DNA of 64,000 nt from Hemibagrus wyckioides (lineage: Eukaryota > Chordata > Actinopteri > Siluriformes > Bagridae). The DNA lies in assembly GCF_019097595.1 (NCBI RefSeq), contig NC_080718.1, forward strand, positions 11,440,657 through 11,504,656, read 5' to 3'. Below the pieces are notes generated by a model that was given only the letters and a program-made list of their open reading frames with translations, was not told the DNA's origin and ran no database searches. How positions within the stretch are numbered: the first letter of the stretch is position 1; every line of letters begins with the position of its first letter. Below are positions 1 to 12,660 of the stretch, one piece after another. The position numbers and the translations under genes are program-made.

Positions 1-1950
1 GACTGAAACCACTAAATAGGCTCTATAGCCTATATTATGTCATATTACAACGCCTTGTTAAGCTTCAGTACTTCAGTACTTGATGCAACTTGGTGTACTT
101 GGACACTGACATAATTTTTGCTGCTTTTGCTTTGTAGGCTACTCCATCACATGTGAATTGAAACAATTAATATAAGGTTAAAGCACAAAATGTCAGCTTT
201 AATTCCCCCTCTTGAGAGGAGAAGGATCCTCACAGGCCTAGGATAACTAGATGTGATGTCTACCACACAAAGCCCATTAACATGAGGAGTAGCCAGGGTC
301 ATCCTCATAGATATTCCCCATACACAACCAGGCAGAGAGCTAGAGAGAGAGGAGAAAGACAGCACAAATTAACACATGGGGAGAGATATCTCACCCACCC
401 AGCATGATCAAGGTCATACACTCTATTCAGAGAAAACAGGTTTCCACAAACACTCCTGCTCTAATGAATTACAGCTGAGCATTAGGATTAATTATAAATG
501 CAAAAGAGTGAAATGGATAAAAAATGGGTGATAGAAAAGACTGAGAATGATACAATGAGAAAAAGTGCCATCAGTAAAAAAAAAATTGCATGTAAGAGAA
601 GGGTACAGCCCAGCTGGACTGCATTTTCAACACTGACCTCATGTTGCTTTAAAATTACATGCCATCCTAAGAGCTCATTAAATAATGATGGAGTGCTTGA
701 GCTTGGACAGCTGTAAAAAGTAAAGGCGAGTCACCCCAGCCTGCTCCTACATCCCCACAAATGTTTAGGAGGCAGCTTTCAAAGGCTCAGCCATGAACCT
801 TGTATAATGCTGTATAATAAAAAAGTGCAGCAAGGTGAAGAGGTTTAATGGAAACGACAGGCAAAGGTTAATCGGAAAAGACAGTGCTTAATGGGAAATG
901 CTTACTCTGCACTGACTCATACAGGCTTTTTGAAATCTTCACATATCCACGGTGGCCAAAAAGCTGCGCTGCTATTTAAAAATAAAATGTGTAGATATTG
1001 TTATAAAGCTAATGGCATTGGGGCTCCAGTCCATATAATATACAAAGATGCCGCATTGTTACCTTCTAAATGGCACAGCATATCTGAGAGAACATTTCAG
1101 TCACAATAGAGCAATACATTAGTAAATGACCGAGAGGCTATGGACATAAATTAGCTGATTTCCTCAGCAGCTAATGTGTACTAAAGCTGACTCTGATAAG
1201 CTGCTCAGGTAAATGGTTTGTATTGTGTGAAGCTGCATCATTGAAAGTGTTTAGTAAAGCATGAAAATTCTTTCATATAAATACTCTGCAGTTTGTGACA
1301 GATCTAGGTCAATAGCACAGACCTCACCATTAGTAACAGCTGACTGGACTGAAATTTTGGATTGTACAAGAATAAATGAATGAGTATTCTAACCAGCTTG
1401 TAACAATTGATTCAGTGAGGTATTTATTATAGGCAATCATTACCATTGTCTATAACATGGGTCAGAGCAGAGGCAGACAACCTTAAGCAGAGATAATCCA
1501 TATCGACAAAGACCAGGAAACACCAGGAAACACAGAGGCAGGAAACAAGGCATGATGAGAAAAGACAAGACTTCTGCCTGAAATACTGAAACAGCTGGTT
1601 GTAAAGGGACAAATTAATTAATGGCTTTACATGAAACTGGTACACACATATAGGGAACAAACCAATGATAAGATGGGGAAGAGGCAGGGCTAAAACCAAA
1701 ATAAACACAGATGGCCAATGAAAATCATATACTATGGCCTTCACATTCACCAGATTTCAACCCAAGTGAACATCTTCAGAAGACTGATTGGCTCCTGCTT
1801 TATCATGAACCTGACCAGGATAAAGTATTTAGTGAAGGTGAATAAATGTACACTTACCCAGTTTATTATGAACTCCTGCTCCTGTTCCTTCATACAAATA
1901 TCAGGTAAGCCTATCACAAGTTAGCAGCTCAGTGCATAAATGCATGAAGG
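1..1950. other. No gene recognised; one weak repeat-like stretch
   Basis: Open reading frames here are short and lack recognisable domains. The sequence is AT-rich. Positions about 880-1110 look non-repetitive and could be conserved non-coding DNA, but nothing in the sequence proves this. Positions about 1480-1720 are purine-rich with recurring CAGGAAACA words, like the antisense LTRs common in fish, but I cannot assign a family. A short SINE tail lies at 1797-1850 (separate entry). Confidence 0.4.
1797..1850 (+). repeat. SINE/L2-type 3' tail fragment
   Basis: The stretch contains CCTGACCAGGATAAAG followed by a GTGAA/TGAATAAATG tail. This is the end typical of fish core-type SINEs and their L2-like LINE partners (family knowledge). 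Related tails occur at 7545-7605 on the same strand and in the fuller SINE copy at 47340-47632. Only about 50 bp survive and no tRNA-like head is visible, so it is a truncated relic. Confidence 0.45.
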
Positions 1951-1954
1951 TGTG

Positions 1955-2110
1955 GGTCAAGAGCATCAGTTAAGATTAAGATTAAACATCAGATTGCAGA
2001 AAAAATGGATCTTATTGACCTTGATCATGGCACAGTTGTTACTGGTTTGAGTATTTCAGAATCCACTGATCTGCTGTTCACTGTTCAAACTGAAATGAAG
2101 GGTATGGTAA
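1955..2110 (+). mobile_element. Tc1-family transposon fragment (transposase start region)
   Basis: The segment holds a degraded start of a fish Tc1-type transposase. The words CTTGATCATGGCACAGTTGT and GAGTATTTCAGAA belong to the N-terminal helix-turn-helix region of one Tc1 family. The same region of a longer related copy lies at 50524-51300, where a TGACTTCAACCATGG word takes the equivalent place. No terminal inverted repeats and no DDE portion remain. It is a dead fragment. Confidence 0.5.
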
Positions 2111-4490
2111 CTCAAATAATTAGTGGTTAACAGGAAAACATTTCCAAATAAACAATGTTAACCAGTTTTACAATAGAATGCAGTTCCTAATAATAATTTG
2201 GTCATTGAGTGTAAAGGGCTTGTCTTTGAATAAAACAGAATTTAAATAAAACAAATGGTAGAATCAGTCTGTGTTAGAATCAACAAATGAATACACTGAT
2301 AGAAGCAAGAATGTCTTTGCAAACAAAACCACACATTTTCTAGAAAAATGCAACATCTCATCTCTCAATGAGAAGGTATTAAAAACAGACAATCAAGAGT
2401 TTCTATATTTTGGTATGTAAATGAGGGTTAAAATTTAAGAATAAGAGCAATAGCACTACTACACTATTAGCCTTTCTGATCTCCATTTCATAGCAAGCTA
2501 GCCTGTACTGACAATGGAGTAAGAAGAGTTTGGCTCGTTCCCTATGCACATAATTAAATGATTTGGGTTTTTTTTTAATCACCTAGTTGTAAGGGTAAGA
2601 AAGCTTGATTTATAGCTAGACTATTGGCACATGAAAAACTCCACTTCAAATCTATACATCAAGACAGTGTGCAGATGGTCTTGGTGGCAAGGCACAGACT
2701 TTGGCATGAATCCTGCAAGGCACAGTTCTGCAGTTTAAATCTAACTGATACCAAGAAGGTTGTCATTCCTACTCCTGGCTGTGAAACCCATCCAAAAAGT
2801 ATCTAGGTGTAGAGTTGTGCTATCTGCTACTGTCAGCAATCTCTGATGGCCATTTTGTGTTCTCATTTGGTTTCACCCTCAAATCTACCCATCTGGGGGA
2901 ACCAGGTGTTTCATATCTGCAAGCACAACATCAATCATCATAACACTGCATGGAAAGATAGCTGATGTTAAGATTGCAGTATTCCAGCTCATGTTTGCTT
3001 AGTAAACAATGTGGGACCTAAATGTGTGTTTTGGCTCGGTGGTATGAGTGTGTGCTCTTTTCACCCACCTACATGCCTGGCTGGGGAGCAACCTTGGCTG
3101 CAAGTAGTGGCTAATGAAGCATGAGGGTCATTGAGATGGTTCAATATTTTTCATTAAACCTCCAACAATACAATCTAGTCTAAACCGGTGGCACTGGGCA
3201 GCATGGTTCTCACACACCATGAAGCAGCTGTCAGTTTTCTTTGTTATTACTTATTAAGGCAGAGGGGAATGCCTATATTCTGTGCAGTCAATTAGAAGAC
3301 ACAAGACCCCAAACAAGGCAAAGGATGGGATTTAGAAATAAAATTGGCAAGGATTTGCTCCTGAATTCTTATTACATCAAGAAGCCAAAGAGGAACTTTC
3401 CATTACAGACTATTAAGTTAGACACTGACATGAATGATGTATGATGGCATCACTGAAGGCACTCCCATATTACAAGTCTGTAACTGTGTATTCTTCTTCA
3501 CTGTCTTTCAGATATGGATTATCTATAGTCTGAACACTGAAAGCTTTACTTTCCATTGACACAAGCCTCCTAATTTAGATAACGCCGATATGTAGTACTC
3601 AAAGCATCAAGGTCTTCTGGGAAATAATTTTACAGCACTTTGCTCAATGGTAATGCATTCAAATGGTAGAAAAAAAAACAACAACATGCTGAAATGGCAC
3701 AAAAAAACTATACACAACAGTGTTATATAGGAATGAAGTTTTTAACCTGACAAACTTTTAGCTATTCATCATGGAAATATCTCACTTAACAACTCCATAA
3801 AACATGGTAATCTAATCACCAAATATGTCAGGGGTGCTAATGAAGCTGGAGAGCTCCAAATGGATGTATTTGATTAAAGATGGATATGTGGAAGTACACT
3901 CAAGAACCACCTCAATCATGTTAATAATCTTAAAATCATTAATCAACTAAAAACAGTAACAAAAAACAATTCTAATAATAAATAACTAGATACAGGAAAT
4001 TAGCTAGGGTTTTTTTTTTTATTTCCCTTCATTAAAATAAGATGTATGACTATTTATGAAGCTGCAGTTCTAATCCGTCACTTATAGCAGTGTCTCTCAA
4101 AGCTTAGGCATATTATTTAAATGTTCACAATAATATACTTTATGTTTATTGGAGGGACACATTTTACGACATTATTTACACTTGTTTTTTTTTTTTGAGG
4201 ATTAAACACTTTCATTTAAAGTGAACAATGAATCTGGCTAACATCTACAAGAACTCAATAGTAAATATGATAGTGTAGCACCTGTTGCTTGTGACAGAAT
4301 TAGCATTCTGTAAGGCACTACACTGACACAGCTGGGGATAAATATCTATAATTAACCTAAAATTGGCTGTCTAAAAAGAAATTGCACCTGAAAAGTAACA
4401 GACAAACAGAGCACTGATGTGATATCCCAGTAATTGTTACCAGCTAGCTAACATGAGAAGTGCCATAAAGAGATGCTGAGAGAGGAAGTA
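2111..4490. other. No gene or recognised repeat seen
   Basis: About 2.4 kb of AT-rich sequence with only short random reading frames. Homopolymer T tracts occur near 4010 and 4185. I see no splice-flanked exon, transposon terminus or RNA gene. Confidence 0.4.
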
Positions 4491-4494
4491 AACG

Positions 4495-4795
4495 CAAGTA
4501 AAGCAGTTTTAATAAATACTAGTCACAGATCCAAATCAGCAAGGAATCTCAACAGTCAAAAACAGGCAAGAGTCAGGCAATCAGCAATGTAGGGTAGGCA
4601 AGAGCAGATGTGAAAGCCAGAGATAGTATCAAAAACCAGGAAGACAATCACAAAGAACAAAAGCTTGGTAATGCTTTGGTATGAATCACAAAGAATGTGT
4701 ACTTGCAAAGTCTGAATGTTGAGAGGGTCTTTAAAAAGAGTTTAGAAAGTAGTGAGACTGATTAGTGGTGACAAGTGTGAAAAGGAAATACCTAG
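4495..4795 (-). mobile_element. Probable LTR fragment, antisense
   Basis: The segment begins with an AGTTTTAATAAATACTAG-type word, the antisense of a polyadenylation-end signal. It continues with purine-rich text containing AAAACAGGCAAGAGTCAGGC and ends near GTGACAAGTGTGAAAAGG. This style matches antisense LTRs of fish retrotransposons as I remember them. No coding part, PBS or paired LTR is visible nearby, so it may be a solo LTR. The family is unassigned and the boundaries are estimates. Confidence 0.35.
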
Positions 4796-5197
4796 CTAGG
4801 CTTGTAGCCAACAAGCAAAATCCACAACAATACTGCTTTATAACATAGTTTACTAGGTTTGTTTTTAGAAACATAGAAGACATAAGACAACTTTATTTGA
4901 AATGGGTGTTTGTAACAAACAATCTGGACTCAGGCCACACTAAAATAAAAAAAAGAAGAAATATAATGAAACAGTCATCCCTATTCTCAGTTTGCTCATA
5001 CACTCACCTAGAAACCAAGATGAAACCAAAATGTCTAAGTAACTTGGTTTTCTACAATATAACTACTGGGGGTGGCACTCACCTCTTCCCAAGGGTGTTT
5101 CCTATGTGCTGTGCAGTGTATGAGTCTGCTTTTAATGACTTGTCTGAGCCCCAGTAAATACAGTTGTATTCTATTCCAACTCCTGGGTCCTAGTATA

Positions 5198-5340
5198 GCT
5201 CCCCTTGTAGCTCAGTGGTAAAGGTGTTGAACTACTGATCAGTAGGTTGTAAGTTCAAAATCTTAGCACTGCAAGCTGCCACTGCTAGGCCCTTGAGCAA
5301 GGTTCTTACCCCTTACCTGCTCAGGTGTATAAATAAGTAC
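5198..5340 (+). repeat. tRNA-derived SINE, copy 1
   Basis: The head has an A-box-like TGTAGCTCAGTGGTAAAGG and a B-box-like GTAAGTTCAAAATC, spaced as in a tRNA gene. The body contains CTGCCACTGCTAGGCCC and TTGAGCAAGGTTCTTACCCC, boxes I recognise from a widespread fish tRNA-SINE family. A second copy lies at 53078-53236 with the same head and body. The end runs into GTATAAATAAGTACTG and a T tract. It is a retroposed SINE, not a tRNA gene: the cloverleaf stems are imperfect and the body continues well past tRNA length. Confidence 0.75.
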
Positions 5341-5345
5341 TGTTT

Positions 5346-8115
5346 TTTTTTTTTTATAGTTTAAAACACCCAATTCATCTTAGAAAGGGTAGTTAAGAAA
5401 ACAGTTATCAACTAACTTCTTCATTTATAAATTTCACAGTAGGAAAAAAGATAAAGTAGGAAAATAGATAAAAGACTAAATCCAATGACTTTTTCTCTTG
5501 TCTTATTCTTTTTTAATTTCTTAGCTCCAGATAAGTATGCATACTTTATCATCACCACATCACTGCACACAAGATGTTTTTTGGATTTTGGATAATAAAT
5601 TAACTTACCATCATGATGTACCATCTCAAGGCTTGTGTGAACAAAAATTGATGAATCCTATATAGTGAGTATTGAAGTATGCCTAATTCAAGTGGTTAGT
5701 GAAGAGGGAGTGATAGAGGAAGATGTCTCAGTGTTTGCAATGCTTTGGCATTGAGTGGGAGCACACCACTGTGCTGGAGACTGTGCTTTGCTGGAGAATC
5801 TGAAAGAAGCAGATAAAGATTAGAGGTTAGGAGCAATCGATAGCAGAAGCCACTTGCCGTGTGTCACTGATGTGATGAGTAGCTCACAGCAGCGTGCGTT
5901 TGACTTGAGCCTTATCTCTACTGCATGTGAGTTTACACTGTGTGCACTGTCCATGGTACTGAAATGCCTGCTGTCGATATTCCTGGTATTCAGGTGCTTT
6001 GTGGTCAGCAATGCCACTTTATGAGGCTTGACGTCACCGGATGGTTTTTAATCAACAATCACAGCAGGCATTAAAACCTGACATCACCAATAAAGCTATG
6101 CTATGCTTTTATCATCAGACTAGGAAAATCCTGACTAGTTTCTTCGTCATGAATGTTAAGATTATGAATATTACATTTTTTTTTTATATTCTCAGGCATT
6201 ACTTTAGTAAGACCCTATTGTTAAACTGTTTCTATGCATCTAGTATCCATAGTACTGCAGTGCTCAGGATCGAACAAACCCTGGAGCTGTGAGGTGGATT
6301 ACTAAAGAGTTGAAAAGAAGAGATCTCAGATGATACCAGGATGATCTCAGAGGATTCACCACACATTTCAAACAGCTATTAAGCCACAAATGTAGAAAGG
6401 CCAGACTGCCTTTAAAAAAGCAAATAAAACCTCTAGCACTCTGGATTATGGCTTATGGACAGAAGATTAACTTGTACCAGACAAATGAAATGGGGAAAGA
6501 AAAAGGAACTGCTTATGGTCCAAAGCATCTCATCTGTGAAATATTGTTGCATGAGAACGAGCTCACTTGTCTCGATGATATGACTGCCTACAGCACGATG
6601 ACTGTTAAAATGCACAAAAGTTTTATTTTAAATTGCTTACTATACTACATATTCCCAAATGCCTCAAAACTTTTTTGGACAGCATTTTGCCTTACAGCAG
6701 GACAATGATGTGAAAAATGTAATTGATTTCAGGGCCAAAAAATGATTTTTTCCCCACTAGCTGAGTTACCCGATGCTCCATTGTGCATATGGCTCACTTA
6801 CTGAGGACAACACTGCAAGCTACAAAAAAGGTGCCACTAAAAACGGATGCATTAGCAGGGATGATGTACATCTGCTATTTGTAGTGACTGTTGCACATTT
6901 AATATAACATTATTGTCTAAATGATTATAGAAATATGCTCCTATAAAATGGGATATTAAGCTCCTTGAACTCATGAAACCTTGAAAAAAAAAATCTATTT
7001 TTAAACTATTTTGTGTCACTGCCTAAATATGTACACACTACACTGTATGTCTCTCTGCTGGAGCTAAGCACAGTACAATGCTGAAAGTCTAAATTACAAG
7101 ATAAATTGTTTCAAACACAGTCAGCCAAATGTAGGCTCTGCCTGTTAAGGATTAGCTAGGATTACAAGCTAATCCTCAATCCTTCTGACAGAAAAGTAGA
7201 ATTTATGGATTTACTGGTAAAAGTAGGGCTATGAAAGAATGACAAACATGTATCCAGAACAACAACAGCACAGAAATGATACTGCTACAGTCAAAAGATG
7301 GCTTCAAGTCAAGTTTCAAATTAAAGCCTGTATGATTATTGCTTTGCTATTCTTTTCCTTATGTCAGGACCCTTGAGCTTTCAGGTGGCAACATTAACCT
7401 TCTGCAACACCATGCTTCTAGAGACCATAATGCTTAGTCATATTTCATGTTTGTATTTTTTTATGCTTAGTTCATGAGCAATCTTGAGGCAGGGGTCTGT
7501 ACATGCTTAAAAAAGAATGTTTATCAAATAGTTTTTGTCACCGAACCCATGAGGACCCTGACCAGGACAAGGTGGGTACTGAAGTTGAATCAATAACTGA
7601 ATTAATTCAAATGATAATTAACATCATAAAACATATAGACAACACATGTGTTATAGTATTTTTTTCTATTTTCAGGTGAAGAAAGGTACAGATGTATAAC
7701 TTCAAATGCCAGGTCATAACAAGGTTGGATTGTTTTGAAGACTTTTTTTTTTCCAATGAACAGTTGACAAAACTAGCTTTGAATCAGCAACAATGCAGTA
7801 TGTCAGTAATTCTACACTGTATTGAAATATTATTCATTTTTACATTATACAGTGCATGATTACAATGTGTTTAACATTTAAATGTAAGTCAAGGAGAAAA
7901 GTAGCAGGATGTGTACATTTTGTACATGCTCTTCACAAAAACAGGTGGAATAAATCATGACAAATGCTCTTAAAACTAAGTAGGGATAAAGTTATGAAAA
8001 ACAAGACTCTAATGAGCGACTCATACTGAGAATGGTGAGAAAATGCTACAGTACATGACCAAAGACTATTACAACAGTGATACATTGGACACAAGGACAC
8101 AAGGCTGTATAAAAT
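5346..8115. other. No gene recognised; minor SINE scraps
   Basis: Mostly unassigned AT-rich DNA. Positions 6250-6297 contain CTCAGGATCGAACAAACCCT and GGAGCTGTGAGG, the antisense of the tRNA-like head of the SINE at 47340-47632, so a small minus-strand fragment is present. Positions 7147-7175 form a 9-bp inverted repeat (AGGATTAGC/GCTAATCCT). Around 6380-6710 the sequence looks unique and could be conserved non-coding DNA, without proof. Confidence 0.4.
7545..7605 (+). repeat. SINE/L2-type 3' tail fragment
   Basis: The segment contains GAGGACCCTGACCAGGACAA followed by GGTGGGTACTGAAGTTGAAT. This is a diverged copy of the CCTGACCAGGATAAAG tail also seen at 1797-1850. It is truncated at its 5' side. 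Confidence 0.45.
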
Positions 8116-8121
8116 CTAGTT

Positions 8122-8122
<1 letters not shown>

Positions 8123-8167
<45 letters not shown>
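8123..8167. repeat. (GA)n microsatellite
   Basis: About 45 bp of near-perfect GA dinucleotide repeat with one GGG interruption near the end. It forces an apparent Arg-Glu run in one reading frame, which is not a protein. Confidence 0.95.
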
Positions 8168-8339
8168 AATTATGTAGTTCGTGCCTGGCCAGCAAGGTTT
8201 TTACTGAGGCCTAGAAAAACATTTTACAGACAAGCAGTCTCTACAGAAAGGTCATCATTTAGTATGTTACCTCTATATTATTGTTTCCATGGGAATATAA
8301 TGGCTTTTGTGCATATATATTATAGCATATATATTATAA

Positions 8340-8490
8340 CCAATCCATCCATCCATTCTCTGTGCTGCTTATCCTATACAGGGTCAAAGGGAACCTGGAG
8401 CCTATTACTTGGAACTCAGGGCACAAAGAAGGGGACACACCCTGGCTGGGGTGTCCACCAATGGCAGTACAGTACATTACATCCCTGCTA
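8340..8490 (-). repeat. SINE/LINE 3' tail, antisense, with (ATCC)n end
   Basis: CCATCCATCCATTCTCTGTG starts the stretch and is followed by GCTTATCCTATACAGGGTCA, GAACCTGGAGCCTATTACTT and CACACCCTGGCTGGGGTG. This is a very common fish repeat tail read in antisense. In sense it ends with GGATAAG and an ATGG repeat tail. The source LINE or SINE cannot be decided from this piece. Confidence 0.6.
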
Positions 8491-8499
8491 AGAATATTA

Positions 8500-9660
8500 T
8501 GGTTGATCTACCTAATTTAGAAAAAAAAAAATTGTTTGAGGATCATACATGCAAATGAAACAAAAAATGTGTATGAAAATGAATACAGATTAGATATTCC
8601 CCTATAAAGTCCAAATAATACATAATGATATATTTTTTTTAATTCATCGTCTTAGATTAGCTTTCTCTCTTCCCACTGTGGTCTCAAGTTCAGCCTCTTC
8701 AGAATGAAACTGTCGGTGTATTTGCTGATGCCAGTGTTAGAGTGTAATTAGAAGTCGTTACAGTACCCTCTGTAATACACTTGATGCCTCTTAACTTGAA
8801 GAGGATGAAGGCAGTGTTCTCTGAGGAACAATACAATTTTGGTTTGCACAAGCACATATCATGCAAAAACATCTGTATGCACAAGGAAGCAAGCATGTGT
8901 CTTCTAAAACCCATTTTGCGGTGGCTGTAAAGTATGTTACAGTTGTAACCTATGTGATTGAGTCAATCAGGGATAAAGATAAATGTATTATTAGTATTCA
9001 ATATTAGTATTTCATATTTCTGATCATATTTATCCCTGAGATCAAAACTAATATATATTATCTAATATTAAGGTCACAAGTAGTATGATGTGAAAGAAAA
9101 CACATGATTATGATGATGTAAACCAAAAATTACAAATGGAGTTGAGACATGACCCCAATTCAAACTATTAATTGGACTTTCCATTTTCTATCATTCTCTG
9201 TGGAATAGACGGATTATTTACATTTTAATAACCTTGTCTTTGGTCATGCTCATGCATTCTATCCCTGTTGGCATGGCAGCATTTGCCAAAAAAAGTAATT
9301 AACAACCTTATATCACAAGTTAATAGAACCAGCTGGTCTACTGCTAGGATTTCTGTCTAGTGAGAGATCTTAATAAAAGATCTTAATCAAATATCTCAAA
9401 TAACCAGGTGCTTGTGACCATACATTTTGGTGGGCCAGGACAACATTAATTACAACAAAGCTTCACTCTTGACTTATGCTGTAGGTTACTATCTAGCAGA
9501 TTGTCAATGTAACTCCATAATAAACTATTGAAATTCAACAACATACAGCCATCCAGAACACAGTCCAGCAACTTGATTTAAGTGGTTTTGTTCACCTATT
9601 CAGAAAGTGTTTTTCAGGAAAAGTCCAGCCCAACTACAACTTAAAAATCACACAAATGTC
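8500..9660. other. No gene seen; weak foldback at 8963-9042
   Basis: CAGGGATAAAGATAAATG near 8969 is roughly the reverse complement of CATATTTATCCCTG near 9025, with an AT-rich interior. This could be a small foldback or MITE relic. Nothing else is recognised. Confidence 0.35.
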
Positions 9661-9699
9661 CTGAAACAACCCCAATCTAGCCATGGGGGTCACAGTATA

Positions 9700-10925
9700 G
9701 TGACTTCAGTGCCGGTCCCAAGCCCAGATAAATAGAGAGGGTTGCGTCAGGAAGGGCATCCCGCGTAAAACATTGCCAAATTTAACCATGCGAATCGGCA
9801 GTAAAAGAGCACAACAGATGCATTTTTTGCTCTGGGAATTTTGATGGAGAAGTATAGGGATGGTCAGAGAGAGTTGCACTGTGTGTTTGTAGACTTGAAG
9901 AAAACGTATGACAGGGTGCCAAGAGAAGAGTTGTGGTACTGTATAAGGAAGTCAGAAGTAGCAGAGAATATGTCAGAGTGGTGCAGGACATGTATGAGAG
10001 GAGCAGGACAGTGGTGAGGTGTGCTGTAGGTCAGACAGAGGAGTTCAAAGTGGAGGTGGGACTGCATCAGGGATCGGCTCTGAGCCCCTTCCGGTTTGCT
10101 ATGGTGATGGACCAGTTGTCAGAGGAGGTCAGACAGGAGTCTCCTTGAACAATGATGTTTGCAGATGACAATGTGATCTGTAAGAGCAGGGAGCAGGTGG
10201 AGGAAAACCTGGAGAGGTGGAGGTTTGTGTTGGAGAGAAGAGGAATGAAAGTCAGTTGTAGTATGACTGAGTACATGTGTGTGAATGAAAGGGAGGGAAG
10301 TGGAACAGTAAGATTACAGGGTGAAAAGGTGAAGAAGGTACAGGAGTTTAAGTACTTGGGGTCAACAGTCCAGGGTAATGGAGAGTGTGGGAAAGAGGTA
10401 AAGAAGTGAGTGCAGGCAGGTTGGAATGGGTGGAGAAAGGTGTCGGGAGTTCTGTGTGATAGAAAAATATGAGCGAGAATCAAGGGGAAGGTATACAAGA
10501 CAGTAGTGAGACTGGCCATGCTGTATGCTTTAGAGACAGAGTCACTGAGGAAGAGACAGAAGTCAGAGTTGGAGGTAGCAGAGCTGAAGATGTTGAGGTT
10601 CTCTTTGGGGGTGGACAAGATTAGGAATGAGTACATCAGAGAGACAGCTCATGTTGGATGTTTGGAGGACAAAGTTAGAGAGGCCAGGTTAAGATGGTTT
10701 GGACATGTCCAGAGGAGGGAGAGTGAGTATATTGGTAGGAGAATGTTGGACATGGAGCTGCCAGGCAGGAGGAAAAGAGGAAGGCTAAAGTGGAGGTATA
10801 TGAATGTAATAAATGAGGATATGAAGCTAGTGGGTGTAAGTGTTGAGGATGCAGAAGACAGGGATAGGTGGAGAGAGATGATTCGCTGTGGCAACCCCTG
10901 AAGGAAAAGCCAAAAGAAGAAGACA
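9700..10925 (+). mobile_element. RTE-like non-LTR retrotransposon (LINE), truncated
   Basis: The element has a lead-in at 9712-9785 (TGCCGGTCCCAAGCCCAG, TCAGGAAGGGCATCCC), then RT coding sequence, and ends with GCTGTGGCAACCCCTGAAGG and AAGCCAAAAGAAGAAGA. The lead-in matches the body of the tRNA-Gly SINE at 37262-37505, and the terminal words match that SINE's end. The lead-in resembles a 3' untranslated region of the same family, so it could belong to a second, upstream truncated copy. The endonuclease and N-terminal part of ORF2 are absent, the usual 5' truncation of LINEs. Confidence 0.75.
9841..10901 (+). pseudogene. LINE ORF2 reverse-transcriptase remnant
   Basis: The reading frame starts inside RT with motif A as FVDLKKTYDRVP (about 9883-9918). 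It then carries HQGSALSPFRFAMVMD and the catalytic FADD box at 10158-10169, followed by FKYLGSTVQ and a C-terminal tail with RLRWFGHVQRR and RWREMIRCGNP. These are hallmarks of RTE/jockey-like fish LINE ORF2 proteins. The reading frame is broken: a single-base loss near 9969 shifts the frame between motif A and the rest, and in-frame TGA codons lie at 10146, 10407 and 10470. It cannot make active enzyme. The exact clade is inferred. Confidence 0.85.
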
Positions 10926-11538
10926 TTTTTTTTATATATTCCAGCTTATGCATTGGAAATAAACTCACCCTTCAGCATGTATATAATTCACTCCAAAATT
11001 GTCTTTTCCATTTTCCAATTTTTGTAATATATCCTATATCAGAAAGGGTTCTCAAAAGAACAGACAATTTGCTCTGTCCATTGTTTGCATAATTGTAATT
11101 TTATCTCTGGTTATCTTTGCATTTATGATATGAAATAAAATTGTCCAAAAGAATGATACTAAACTAAAGCATGTAGTTTTTAAAAATTATATTTCTCAGG
11201 GTAAAACCTTATTATTGCTTCAAGGTAAAACCTTATTATTGCTTCATTGCTTATTATTGTTTCATGTGACGCCATAATATGGCATGAAGAGTTTTTGCAG
11301 CAATCAAGCGAGGCAATAGCAACAAAACTCAATTCGCTCATTTCGAGTTGTATAATGAGCTCTCTATGTCAGGTGAGTTGGCTACATTATAACATAACTT
11401 TAGCTAAGTGGCTACGTTTAGCTAAACAAATTATTTGTCAGCATTTTTTGGCAGATATATGTAAGGTTTTATGTTAAATGATTGTCTGGTTTATCACAGG
11501 GTGTTTTGAACAATAAATATCCTGTATATGTCTGTTAT
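10926..11538. other. No gene; short 24-bp tandem duplication
   Basis: Apart from a 24-bp direct duplication (GGTAAAACCTTATTATTGCT at 11200 and again at 11224) I see nothing identifiable. The rest is AT-rich. Confidence 0.4.
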
Positions 11539-11547
11539 AGGCTTCAC

Positions 11548-12334
11548 CGGGGTCTCCAACTTTTTTCCTCTGAGAGCAAATCATATTATTAGTAACATTT
11601 ATGTACCTAGCTTATTTCCATAAACAAAACAAAGAAAGTCAATGTCAAACAGGTATATTTTGCAATAAAAATCATTTTAAATTCACATAAGCAGCATGTT
11701 AACTGTTAAGTCGAGTTGATTAATACAATGGGTTTGCTGACTAGACTGATCAGTTATTATTGTCAGATTTCCTTCAGTCACATTGTTTGTTATTTATTAG
11801 CAAATTGTTACTTACAAGTGTCATGGCACATACCCTGATGGCCTCAACAAATCTGAACAACACTCTTTTCATAAAAAATGGAACACCTTTGATATGGAAG
11901 TTAATATTAATTTTGAAAGCAGAGACCTGAAATTGCATTGAACTTTATGTGATTAATTAATAGCATTTTAAGACATTCATATGCATGTGCAATGGGTAAT
12001 ATAAGAGTACTTTACTCTGACACCAGCTGAACTAATAAGAAATGTCTTCAGCACAATTGTCCTGCATGTTTTTCCAGCAGGATAGATACAGGTTTTACTT
12101 TGTCAGCATCAAAGCTTTATTCCTAATACTGGTGAATAGATTTGCCATGTGTTTTCATTATCCTTTATCCAAACTAAAGTTTATATAAAGCATGTTCAGT
12201 TTTGGTGCCATGTGTGAAATCGACTGATGAACGGCTTTATCAAACTGCGTGATGCGCATGGAGTTATTTGGATTTTATCTATTTTGAACATATTTTGTAA
12301 ATCTTTAAGCGAGCTACAGTGTTGGAGACCCCTG
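11548..12334. mobile_element. hAT-type nonautonomous element (787 bp)
   Basis: The left end reads CGGGGTCTCCAAC and the right end GTTGGAGACCCCTG, a terminal inverted repeat of about 13 bp of the CAGGGGTC type typical of hAT elements. The flanks are GGCTTCAC (11540-11547) and GGCTACAC (12335-12342), an 8-bp target-site duplication with one mismatch, as expected for hAT. The left terminus appears to have lost one A. No transposase sequence is recognisable inside. Confidence 0.55.
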
Positions 12335-12399
12335 GGCTACACAGTTCACTGGCTAATTTTAGCTAGTAAGTAATGTCACTACAATTTGCGTTTCAATGT

Positions 12400-12660
12400 A
12401 TAAAGCTTGAAAAAGTGATACCACTACGGCTAACTTACACAAGACAAAATCCAGAGACCAGAAGAGGCACACACTAACAACAAAATCAAACGCAACAGAA
12501 CCTGTATAAATAGGAAGGTAATTAGTGAAACATGAGGGACAGGTGTGCAGAGGCGGTAATGGGCTAAGGATTGGGCGGGGCAAACAAGTGAGAACACAAA
12601 ACATAAACAAAGACACGTGGCACAGGTATAAACAAACCCCTGCTGGAATGCCCCCTAGTG
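12400..12660 (-). mobile_element. Possible LTR fragment, antisense
   Basis: On the minus strand the segment reads like an LTR: CATTCCAGCAGGGG, ACGTGTCTTTGTTTATG, a TATA-like CCTATTTATACAGG, then GCGTTTGATTTTGTTG. This layout resembles fish LTR retrotransposon promoters. There is no paired LTR or coding DNA, so the call is tentative. Confidence 0.3.

Noticed and set aside
5198..5280. tRNA gene
   Set aside because: The A and B boxes are present, but stems are weak and the same body follows in a second copy at 53 kb. It is a SINE.
8120..8491. 123-codon frame with a start and an Arg-Glu run
   Set aside because: It translates a GA microsatellite and an antisense SINE/LINE tail; there is no gene signal.
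10067..10636. 189-codon minus-strand frame
   Set aside because: It is the antisense of the LINE RT region, where purine-rich coding sequence leaves the opposite strand open. The real RT motifs are on the plus strand.
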